Source: Bacteroidales bacterium
GTDB lineage: Bacteria > Bacteroidota > Bacteroidia > Bacteroidales > JAADJA01
Assembly (NCBI GenBank): GCA_030635465.1
Contig: DAOVYU010000067.1
Span: 1-6,500, forward strand
Direction of reading: 5' to 3'
DNA length: 6,500 nt
Shown here: piece after piece, positions 1-5,610 of the stretch
How positions within the stretch are numbered: position 1 is the stretch's first letter
How the letters are laid out: each line of letters starts with the position of its first letter
Made by a program: the position numbers and the translations under genes
Notes under the pieces: model-generated
What the model was told of the DNA's origin: nothing
Database searches by the model: none
The model's input: only the letters and a program-made list of their open reading frames with translations

Positions 1-87
1 CCGGCAAAAGCTGCCTGTAAAATGGTCGATCCGGAAAACATGAAAGAGCTGGTTAACTTATTGCACACAGAAGCAAAAGTCATTTAA
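1..87 (+). CDS. etfB: Electron transfer flavoprotein beta subunit, C-terminal end (partial)
   Basis: Only the last 28 codons are present; the gene starts before the window. The tail contains MVDPENMKELVNLL and ends AKVI before TAA, followed by in-phase TAA and TAG. The tail alone would not identify the gene. The call rests on the complete etfA immediately downstream in the same direction, because etfB-etfA is the near-universal order. EtfB forms a cytoplasmic heterodimer with EtfA, binds AMP or a second flavin, and docks with acyl-CoA dehydrogenases. The etfB-etfA gap is 452 bp, far wider than usual, because a repeat-bounded GxxExxY gene lies between them. Without that unit the gap would be about 26 bp. 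Whether the complex is a classical or a bifurcating ETF cannot be judged from this fragment. Confidence 0.8.
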   Translation, partial: PAKAACKMVDPENMKELVNLLHTEAKVI

Positions 88-95
88 TAATAATA

Positions 96-113
96 GCCAC
101 AGATTCGCAGATT
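96..113 (+). repeat. Left inverted repeat of the GxxExxY cassette
   Basis: The arm reads gccacagattcgcagatt. It contains two tandem 8-bp units, cacagatt (98-105) and cgcagatt (106-113), differing at one base. Against the reverse complement of the right arm (504-521), 16 of 18 positions match. In RNA one of the two mismatches becomes a G-U pair (107 with 510), leaving a single A-A mismatch (109 with 508). It occupies the place where a ribosome binding site for the cassette gene would lie. Confidence 0.85.
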
Positions 114-116
114 AAA

Positions 117-503
117 ATGAATTATCCAGAATCCAAATATCCATTACAAAACGAAACCTATGAAATAATAGGGTTTTGTATGGAGGTTCATAGGAACCTT
201 GGTCATGGATTTCTGGAAATTGTTTATAAAGACGCTTTAGAAATTGAATTTAAGAAAAAGAATATTCTTTATGAACGTGAAAAAGAATACGAAGTAGAAT
301 ACAAAGGAGCCATTCTCCCACATAAATTTTATGCTGATTTTATTGTATTTGAAAATGTTATTCTTGAAATAAAGGCAACTAAAGGTATTGCAGAAGAACA
401 TTATGTTCAGGTAATAAATTACCTCGCTGTTTCTAAATGCAAAATTGGACTACTTGTAAACTTTGGAGAACCTTCGCTTTATTCAAAAAGAATTATTCTT
501 TAA
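117..503 (+). CDS. GxxExxY protein (PD-(D/E)xK nuclease-like, PDDEXK_3 family)
   Basis: A 128-residue cytoplasmic protein of normal length for the GxxExxY family. The name-giving motif is G31-F-L-E34-I-V-Y37, within the family-typical context EVHRNLGHGFLEIVYKDAL. A PD-(D/E)xK-like core follows: D74 in FYADFIVF, then E84-I-K86 in VILEIKA, then Q98 in a helix leading to NYL. The end GLLVNFG...SKRIIL also fits the family. All candidate catalytic residues are present, so the protein looks intact. Its biochemical function is not established to my knowledge; nuclease activity is inferred from the fold motif. There is no signal peptide or membrane segment. The ATG at 117 is the natural start because it directly follows the left repeat and gives the usual N-terminus. 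It is probably transcribed as part of the etfBA message. Nothing suggests a role in electron transfer. Confidence 0.9.
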   Translation: MNYPESKYPLQNETYEIIGFCMEVHRNLGHGFLEIVYKDALEIEFKKKNILYEREKEYEVEYKGAILPHKFYADFIVFENVILEIKATKGIAEEHYVQVINYLAVSKCKIGLLVNFGEPSLYSKRIIL

Positions 504-521
504 AATCAGTGAATCTGTGGC
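504..521 (-). repeat. Right inverted repeat of the GxxExxY cassette
   Basis: On the + strand the arm reads aatcagtgaatctgtggc and begins at the base after the stop codon of the GxxExxY gene. It is also built from two 8-bp units, aatcagtg (504-511) and aatctgtg (512-519). It mirrors the left arm at 16 of 18 positions. Confidence 0.85.
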
Positions 522-539
522 AATAAAAATCAAAAAATT

Positions 540-1514
540 ATGTCAATACTCGTTTTTACAGAAAACTGGGATGGTAAGTTTAAAAAACTAAGTTTTGAAT
601 TGGTATCCTATGCAAGTGGAATTGCTAAAATGCTTGGAACAACAGTTACTGTTTTATCAATCGGATCCGTTGAGCAGAGTGAGTTGAAAAAACTTGGAAA
701 TTACGGAGCCAATAAAATTATTGAAGTGAAAGATGATAAGCTCAATCACCTCATTAATTCGGCATATAGCTCTATTATTAACCAGGTTGCAGTAAAAGAA
801 GGATCTCAGATAATTATCCTGAGTAATAATTTTACCGGTAAAGCATTAGCCCCAAGGGTTTCGGTTAAATTAAAAGCAGGTCTGGTTGCAGGTGTAAGTG
901 CCCTCCCGTCAAGTCTGGATCCTTTTATTGTTCAGAAAAAAGCATTCACCGGTAAAGCATTTGCCAATGTAAAAGTAAGTTCTGATAAAAAAGTTTTAAC
1001 GCTTTCACAAAATTCTTATAAAATAACTGAAGTAGATAATACAGCAGCAATAGAAACTTTTTCATCGGAATTATCAGATAGCGATTTCAGAACTGAAGTG
1101 AAAGATACTACCAAAGTTACAGGTAAGGTTTTACTAACTGATGCAGAGATCGTAGTATCTGGGGGTCGTGGGATGAAAGGACCTGAAAACTGGGGAAACA
1201 TTGAAGAACTTGCATCATTGCTTGGCGCCGGTACAGCTTGTTCCCGTCCGGTATCGGATGAAGGATGGCGTCCTCATGATGAACATACAGGACAAACGGG
1301 TAAAATCATTGCTCCGAATCTTTATATTGCAGCCGGAATTTCAGGTGCCATCCAACACCTTGCAGGGGTCAGCTCCTCAAAATGTATTGTGGCCATAAAT
1401 AAAGATAATGAAGCTCCTATTTTTGAAGCTGCTGATTATGGTGTGATTGGAGATGTACAAAAAGTACTTCCTGATTTAGTTCAGGCGGTTAAGGAATTTA
1501 AAGCAGAAAATTAA
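540..1514 (+). CDS. etfA: Electron transfer flavoprotein alpha subunit
   Basis: A 324-residue cytoplasmic protein of normal EtfA length. It pairs with EtfB, carries FAD, and accepts electrons from acyl-CoA dehydrogenases and related flavoenzymes. Residues 1 to about 185 form the N-terminal alpha/beta (adenine nucleotide hydrolase-like) domain. Residues about 195 to 315 form the FAD-binding domain: SGGRGMKGPENW at 207-218, CSRPVSDEGWRPHDEHTGQT at 234-253 (including R236 and the QTGK segment), and the family signature LYIAAGISGAIQHLAG followed by CIVAIN at 261-287. ADYGVIGD (298-305) completes the flavin site. The ATG at 540 gives the usual short N-terminus (MSILVFTENWDGK); no clear Shine-Dalgarno sequence precedes it. 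It is the last gene of the operon, followed by a hairpin terminator. The Fe-S oxidoreductase converging from the other side is its probable membrane electron acceptor. Confidence 0.97.
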   Translation: MSILVFTENWDGKFKKLSFELVSYASGIAKMLGTTVTVLSIGSVEQSELKKLGNYGANKIIEVKDDKLNHLINSAYSSIINQVAVKEGSQIIILSNNFTGKALAPRVSVKLKAGLVAGVSALPSSLDPFIVQKKAFTGKAFANVKVSSDKKVLTLSQNSYKITEVDNTAAIETFSSELSDSDFRTEVKDTTKVTGKVLLTDAEIVVSGGRGMKGPENWGNIEELASLLGAGTACSRPVSDEGWRPHDEHTGQTGKIIAPNLYIAAGISGAIQHLAGVSSSKCIVAINKDNEAPIFEAADYGVIGDVQKVLPDLVQAVKEFKAEN

Positions 1515-1533
1515 TCGTAAATGACAATATCAT

Positions 1534-1559
1534 AAAGGCGGCCAAAAGGCGGCCTTTTT
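1534..1559 (+). terminator. Rho-independent terminator after etfA, possibly bidirectional
   Basis: The arms aaaggcggcc (1534-1543) and ggcggccttt (1548-1557) form a 10-bp stem with one G-G mismatch around an AAAA loop. T's continue to 1559 and TTTT follows at 1561-1564 after one A. It lies 19 bp after the etfA stop and 3 bp before the end of the converging Fe-S gene. The T-tract is good on the + strand; on the - strand only TTT follows the stem, so termination there is probably weaker. Confidence 0.8.
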
Positions 1560-1562
1560 ATT

Positions 1563-3641
1563 TTACAATCCCATCGAGACAGAAACTAATTCAGCGATAT
1601 CATAGTTTTTCATCTCCTCTTCCTTATTCTTATATTTTATTCCATCAGTCATCATCACCATACAAAACGGGCATGCCGTACAAATAATATCAGCTCCGGT
1701 TTCAATGGCTTCTTCTGTCCGTTCTATAAAAACTTCTTTATCTCCTTTTTCGGCCTCCTTAAACATTTGTCCTCCACCAGCACCACAACACAATGCAAAA
1801 CTTTTGTTTCGTTTCATTTCAACTTTTTCAGAAGGAATCGCTTTCAACACATTACGAGGTGCCTCATATTCACCATTTGCCCTCCCAAGGTAGCAAGGAT
1901 CATGAAATGTAATTTTTTGATCTTTAAACGGACCATCCTGGATGTTGATCTTTCCTTTAGAAATTAACTTTTGCAAAAACTGGGAATGATGGACAACTTC
2001 ATATTCTCCTCCATACTCCGGGTATTCATTCAGCAGGGTATTATAATCATGCGGACAACAGGTAATGATTTTTTTTACTTCATAGGCATTCATAACCTCA
2101 ATATTCATCATGGCCTGCATCTGGAATAACATCTCGTTACCAGCCCGTCTTGCAACATCACCACTATCGGTTTCTTCTGTTCCCAGAACCGCATAATCTA
2201 CATTCAAATGGTTCAGTGTTTTTACAAACTCACGTGTAACTTTTTTATACCTGTCATCAAATGCACCAGCAGACCCAACCCAGAAAAGATATTCTGGATT
2301 TTCTCCTTTAGCTAACTTATCAGCCATTAAAGGAACTTCCAGTCCTTCTGCCCACAACATTCTATCTTCCATGGAGAATTGCCAGGGTGCGCCATTGTTT
2401 TCGATATTGGTAAAAGTGGCATTTAACTCACCAGGTGCTGCAGATTCTTCAAGCACCAAATATCTTCGTAAATCAACAATCAATGAAGGTTGATTAATAT
2501 TTACCGGACATTCCTGTGCGCAGGCATTACAAGTGGTACAAGCCCATAATTCTTCAGGGGTTATATAATCATTGATTAAGGCCTTCTGGTCGTCATATTC
2601 TTTTCCAACTTTTACTAATCCCGGACCTTTTTCCTTCATCCGTGCCCGAACATTCATTACAATTTTACGGGGCGATAATTTTTTTCCTGTAATATTAGCA
2701 GGACATACTGAGGTGCATCTTCCGCATTCTGTACAGGTTAGTGAATCCATATAATTTTTCCAGGTAATGTTCTCCACATCTTTTACCCCGAAACGGGAAA
2801 CCTCCTCTTCACCAGCTGCAGGTTCAGCAAATGCAGCGTTGGGGTCCATCATCAACTTTACTTCTTTTGTTATTTCGGGCATATTATCCAGGTATCCCAA
2901 TGGTTCAAGCCGGGAAAAAAACACATTGGGTACCGACATAAATACATGGAAGTGTTTGGAATAAGGCAGAATATTGGCAAAAATAAAAATCAACAAAATA
3001 TGAGACCACCAATAAATTTCATGTTGGGTATGTACTGATTGAAAATCCAGTGAATGCAGGGGAATAAAATTTCTGACTATAAACATGCTTACAGGATAAT
3101 AACCCACCGGACTGTCGGGATCAAGGATATAATAAAAAGTATTCATCCCTAGCAAAGAGAGCATCAATAACAAAATCAATGTAAGTGCTATATTGGCATC
3201 CATATGCGACTTATGCTCCATTTCTATCCCGGAAAATCGTTTTACGTTTATAAATAATCTTCTGATAATGAAAATCAATATTGCTATTACGATGATAAAC
3301 GCAAACACATCACCCGAAGCGGTAATGATATCATAAAATACCCCCATAAAGCTGAACACTCTTTCTGTTCTAAACAGGCCATCAATGACCATTTCTATAC
3401 TTCCAATAAAAATGACAATAAATCCCCAAAACACAAGAGCATGTAACCATCCTACAAAAGGAAAGCGAAGAATTTTTGTTTGCCCGATGGCAACTTCCAT
3501 CATAATTTTGAATCGCTTACCATAATCCCCGATAGGATATGGTTTTGTCAACTTCATGTAAGACCAAATTCGTTTTATTGTCCAGAAGAAAACAGCCAGT
3601 GTAATGATAAGGGATATACTGAAAATAATTTGCTTTGTCAT
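1563..3641 (-). CDS. Membrane-bound heterodisulfide reductase-type Fe-S oxidoreductase, probable EtfAB:menaquinone oxidoreductase
   Basis: A 692-residue integral membrane Fe-S protein. The N-terminal NarI-like domain has about five membrane helices (near 4-24, 63-87, 101-130, 149-172 and 208-228). Histidines such as H67 and H214 are candidate haem b ligands. Two 4Fe-4S motifs follow: C303xxC306xxC309xxxC313P and C368xxC371xxC374xxxC378P. The C-terminal region carries the HdrB/HdrD-type CCG signature C583-x34-C618C619-x34-C654xxC657. An upstream CCG half is degenerate: S457 (WVGSAGAFDDR) stands where a cysteine is usual, and C528-C529 has no later CxxC partner. This architecture matches proteins described as EtfD in mycobacteria and EMO in Syntrophomonas, which carry electrons from EtfAB to menaquinone. 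The position tail to tail with etfA supports that role, which remains inferred. The start at 3641 leads straight into the first helix; no Shine-Dalgarno is seen. Confidence 0.88.
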   Translation of the reverse strand: MTKQIIFSISLIITLAVFFWTIKRIWSYMKLTKPYPIGDYGKRFKIMMEVAIGQTKILRFPFVGWLHALVFWGFIVIFIGSIEMVIDGLFRTERVFSFMGVFYDIITASGDVFAFIIVIAILIFIIRRLFINVKRFSGIEMEHKSHMDANIALTLILLLMLSLLGMNTFYYILDPDSPVGYYPVSMFIVRNFIPLHSLDFQSVHTQHEIYWWSHILLIFIFANILPYSKHFHVFMSVPNVFFSRLEPLGYLDNMPEITKEVKLMMDPNAAFAEPAAGEEEVSRFGVKDVENITWKNYMDSLTCTECGRCTSVCPANITGKKLSPRKIVMNVRARMKEKGPGLVKVGKEYDDQKALINDYITPEELWACTTCNACAQECPVNINQPSLIVDLRRYLVLEESAAPGELNATFTNIENNGAPWQFSMEDRMLWAEGLEVPLMADKLAKGENPEYLFWVGSAGAFDDRYKKVTREFVKTLNHLNVDYAVLGTEETDSGDVARRAGNEMLFQMQAMMNIEVMNAYEVKKIITCCPHDYNTLLNEYPEYGGEYEVVHHSQFLQKLISKGKINIQDGPFKDQKITFHDPCYLGRANGEYEAPRNVLKAIPSEKVEMKRNKSFALCCGAGGGQMFKEAEKGDKEVFIERTEEAIETGADIICTACPFCMVMMTDGIKYKNKEEEMKNYDIAELVSVSMGL

Positions 3642-3763
3642 AAATTGGATGCTTAGTGAATTACAATTTTAATCAATTTAAAATTTAGAATAAAAATAAA
3701 TTAATTTTTTAATTGGTAAGAATAACTTGACATTTATTTGTGATCCCATTTATAGACAGCCAG

Positions 3764-3789
3764 TTTCCATATATTGGAATATCTGGAAA
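3764..3789. promoter_or_regulatory. 26-bp near-perfect palindrome, candidate operator
   Basis: Arms tttccatatatt (3764-3775) and aatatctggaaa (3778-3789) are complementary at 11 of 12 positions around a central GG. The 2-base centre is too short for a good RNA hairpin, so a binding site for a dimeric regulator on double-stranded DNA is the more natural reading. The regulator and the gene it controls are unknown. It lies 122 bp upstream of the Fe-S oxidoreductase start and about 390 bp upstream of the kinase. Confidence 0.45.
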
Positions 3790-3929
3790 ATTGAATGTTT
3801 CATTAATTTCGATAAAAAGAACCTTTATTAACTAAAGGGCAGGAAATTTATACGAACAAACCTAATAAATGCTATTATTTCTCACTTTCTCATTCGGCGA
3901 AGGGAAACGCGCATTAAGATTAAAAAGCA

Positions 3930-3957
3930 AAAGGTGCAGCAGGGATGCCACACCTTT
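3930..3957 (-). terminator. Hairpin with T-tract on the minus strand, candidate terminator or attenuator
   Basis: Arms aaaggtg (3930-3936) and caccttt (3951-3957) form a perfect 7-bp stem around a 14-base loop. Read on the - strand the stem is followed by TGCTTTTT, a plausible termination tract. On the + strand only A- and C-rich sequence follows, so it would not terminate there. No gene ends just upstream on the - strand, so it would end an unannotated leftward transcript or act in the leader of the Fe-S oxidoreductase gene. It could instead be a structured element in the kinase 5' region. Confidence 0.35.
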
Positions 3958-3958
3958 C

Positions 3959-3979
3959 AAACCAAAAACCAAAAACCAA
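3959..3979 (+). repeat. Three perfect tandem copies of a 7-bp unit (aaaccaa)
   Basis: The unit aaaccaa occurs three times without mismatch at 3959-3965, 3966-3972 and 3973-3979. It starts one base after the hairpin at 3930-3957. The array is too short to be a satellite and its role is unknown. Confidence 0.85.
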
Positions 3980-4036
3980 ATATTAGAGTAAATAATTCTT
4001 AGCACATGATGTAAACTGATTTTTTAAGGGCATCAA

Positions 4037-4118
4037 CTTACTGTGGTAAGAACGATAAACTATAATCATATTAATGAACATATTTTCAGAAATCATGCCA
4101 AGTTCCCTGTTTACCACA
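4037..4118. promoter_or_regulatory. Nested inverted repeats upstream of the two-component operon
   Basis: A local palindrome, cttac-tgtg-gtaag, lies at 4037-4050. The 8-mer tgtggtaa (4042-4049) is repeated in perfect inverted form as ttaccaca at 4111-4118, with 61 bp between. The position 60 to 140 bp before the kinase start suits regulator binding or DNA looping. An 8-bp match in AT-rich DNA can also arise by chance. Confidence 0.3.
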
Positions 4119-4121
4119 AAA

Positions 4122-4138
4122 GTTAAGAAACGTTAAAA
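4122..4138 (+). promoter_or_regulatory. Direct repeat with 10-bp period, candidate OmpR-type operator
   Basis: The heptamers gttaaga (4122-4128) and gttaaaa (4132-4138) differ at one base and start 10 bp apart. Response regulators of the OmpR family, like the one encoded downstream, typically bind direct repeats about one helical turn apart. This could be an autoregulatory site. The inference rests on spacing and location only. Confidence 0.3.
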
Positions 4139-4164
4139 ACAAAATAATGTCGCACACCAAAACG

Positions 4165-4172
4165 TATTTTTG
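4165..4172 (+). promoter_or_regulatory. Candidate Bacteroidota -7 promoter element of the kinase-regulator operon
   Basis: The word TATTTTTG matches the Bacteroidota -7 consensus TAnnTTTG at every fixed position. No TTTG (-33) is visible at the expected distance near 4140-4146. If the element is used, transcription would begin at about the ATG at 4178, giving a leaderless or nearly leaderless message. Confidence 0.3.
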
Positions 4173-4177
4173 TGACA

Positions 4178-5608
4178 ATGAACCAAAAAGGATTCATATT
4201 TATTATTGTATTAATTACCATTGCACTAATCGGATTGATGGTAATACAATCTTATTGGATCAAAAATGCCATCACTGTCAAGGAAGCCAACTTTGTGAGA
4301 AGTGTAAATGAAGCTATTTCGAATGTTGTTTATAAACTGGAAAAAATTGAAGCTGCTAACCGACTTCAAAATCAGATGGATTTTATGCAACAACGGCAAA
4401 AATGGTTACAGTCAATCGACTCTTTAAATCAATCATTTATGGACGGAGCTATAACAAGCTCAGATCCCTGGGCATATGAACGATTTATGCAAAAATCGAT
4501 GCTGGCACAAGAAGTACTGCAAAGTATGATATATGATTATAGCAATACGCCTGTTGAGAACAGGGTTAATGCTTCTGCTTTGGATTCACTTATTAAAAGT
4601 GAATTGGTGTTCAAAGGAATCAATACTGTATTTGAATTTGGGATATTCAGTCCTGTGCGGAACTTTATGCCCATTCAAAAAACAGGAAAATATCCTAAAG
4701 AACTCTTGAACAAGGGTTTTTCATTTGCATTATTCCCCAGTGATATGTTTAGTAGCCCCGACTATTTGATGGTTTATTTTCCGAACGAAAAACGTTTTTT
4801 AATCACTCAACTATGGGGGACCCTGACCATTTCTATTGTATTTATTATCATTATTATTTTATCATTTGCTTACACCGTGATTACTATTTTAAAGCAAAAA
4901 AAGATTTCAGAACTAAAGAATGATTTCATCAACAATATGACCCATGAATTTAAAACCCCGATTTCAACCATTTCATTGGCTTGTGAAGCATTGAGCGATA
5001 AAGACATCATTAAATCAACAGATTTATATGATAACTACATCAATGTAATCAACGAAGAGAACAAAAGGTTGGGAGGAATGGCCGAACGCATATTGCAGTC
5101 GGCATCACTTGAAAAAGGACAACTTATTTTGAAACACGAAGAGGTCAATGTTCATGATGTTATTAATGAATCTATTAAAAATATCCAATTGCAGGTGGAA
5201 AAGAAGGGTGGACAAATAAGCACTGATTTTAATGCAGAATCGTATTTAATTAAAGTAGACAAGATTCATTTTACCAATGTTATTTTTAATCTCCTTGACA
5301 ATGCCAATAAATATGCACCAGTATCTCCGGAAATCAAAATCACAACAGAGAACTCATATAGCGGCATCTTGATTTCTGTTAAAGACAACGGAACAGGGAT
5401 CAGTAAGGCCAATCAAAAAAAGATATTTGAAAAACTATACCGCATACCCACAGGAAATATTCACAATGTAAAAGGATTTGGGTTGGGATTAAGCTATGTA
5501 AAGGCCATAATTGAACGTCATGGTGGTAAAATCACTCTTGATAGCGAGATCAATAAAGGAACAAAATTTATTATATATTTACCATTGAATAATAAAACCA
5601 ATAGTTAG
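4178..5608 (+). CDS. Sensor histidine kinase of a two-component system (HisKA / HATPase_c, no HAMP)
   Basis: An inner-membrane sensor kinase. Residue numbers count from GTG 4172; I prefer ATG 4178 two codons later, since it starts MNQKGFIF directly before the first helix. One membrane helix lies at about 8-28 and a second at 215-240. Between them is a helical, Gln/Met-rich periplasmic domain (about 30-213) that I do not recognise. There is no HAMP: a short linker leads to the HisKA segment with phospho-acceptor H258 in NNMTHEFKTP. The ATPase domain has the N-box NLLDNANK (373-380), G1 DNGTGI (405-410), the F-box at F419 and G2 GFGLGL (435-440), all intact, so it should autophosphorylate and pass phosphate to the regulator 2 bp downstream. 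Given that partner it resembles Bacteroides RprX, but the sensed signal cannot be read from sequence. Confidence 0.93.
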   Translation: MNQKGFIFIIVLITIALIGLMVIQSYWIKNAITVKEANFVRSVNEAISNVVYKLEKIEAANRLQNQMDFMQQRQKWLQSIDSLNQSFMDGAITSSDPWAYERFMQKSMLAQEVLQSMIYDYSNTPVENRVNASALDSLIKSELVFKGINTVFEFGIFSPVRNFMPIQKTGKYPKELLNKGFSFALFPSDMFSSPDYLMVYFPNEKRFLITQLWGTLTISIVFIIIIILSFAYTVITILKQKKISELKNDFINNMTHEFKTPISTISLACEALSDKDIIKSTDLYDNYINVINEENKRLGGMAERILQSASLEKGQLILKHEEVNVHDVINESIKNIQLQVEKKGGQISTDFNAESYLIKVDKIHFTNVIFNLLDNANKYAPVSPEIKITTENSYSGILISVKDNGTGISKANQKKIFEKLYRIPTGNIHNVKGFGLGLSYVKAIIERHGGKITLDSEINKGTKFIIYLPLNNKTNS

Positions 5609-5610
5609 GC

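Larger units (their letters stand above)
96..521 (+). mobile_element. Inverted-repeat-bounded GxxExxY cassette inserted in the etfBA operon
   Basis: A 426-bp unit is bounded by an 18-bp inverted repeat (96-113 and 504-521) and contains one gene at 117-503. The left arm ends 3 bp before the ATG, and the right arm starts at the base after the TAA, so the unit is essentially repeat-gene-repeat with no spare sequence. The tetranucleotide AATA abuts both outer ends (92-95 and 522-525), which could be a target duplication or chance in AT-rich DNA. Removing the unit restores an ordinary etfB-etfA operon spacing of about 26 bp. No transposase is encoded, so movement, if any, would be autonomous through the nuclease-like protein or driven in trans. 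The boundaries and repeats are seen directly; mobility is inferred. Confidence 0.6.
3642..4177. other. Structured 536-bp divergent intergenic region without a convincing gene
   Basis: This gap separates the starts of two divergent genes, so it should hold promoters in both directions. I found no tRNA, rRNA or riboswitch consensus I recognise. The part next to the Fe-S gene (3660-3720) is almost pure A+T. Further right there are a 26-bp palindrome, a small inverted repeat (ccttta 3822-3827 and taaagg 3833-3838), a 7-bp-stem hairpin, three 7-bp tandem repeats, and repeats just before the kinase. A sigma-70-like pair, TTGACA (3727-3732) and TATAGA (3751-3756) with an 18-bp gap, is present. It is not the Bacteroidota consensus, so I give it little weight. 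Confidence 0.6.

Noticed and set aside
88..95. TAATAATA run after etfB as a microsatellite
   Set aside because: It is only a few bases and is explained by redundant stop codons in AT-rich sequence.
834..965. Two 18-bp direct repeats in etfA (834-851 and 948-965, 17/18 identical, encoding TGKALA and TGKAFA)
   Set aside because: Both peptide segments fall at positions that are separately conserved in EtfA proteins, and they are in frame 38 codons apart. Similar codon use explains the match better than duplication.
1016..1398. Open frames on both strands inside etfA
   Set aside because: They overlap a highly conserved protein completely, with low-quality sequence and no own signals: shadows of etfA.
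1705..2964. Several + strand open frames of 60-66 codons opposite the Fe-S oxidoreductase
   Set aside because: They are antisense shadows of a gene with intact motifs; none resembles a known protein.
3901..3960. Possible riboswitch (cobalamin, TPP, SAM) or SRP RNA suggested by agggaa and gcagg-like words
   Set aside because: The ordered core motifs of these RNAs are absent and the genes on either side do not fit such control.
3869..3991. A 40-codon + strand open frame starting MLLFLTFSFGEGKR in the intergenic region
   Set aside because: It runs through the hairpin and the 7-bp tandem repeats, has no ribosome binding site, and its second half (KPKTKNQ) merely translates the repeat. It looks like chance coding.
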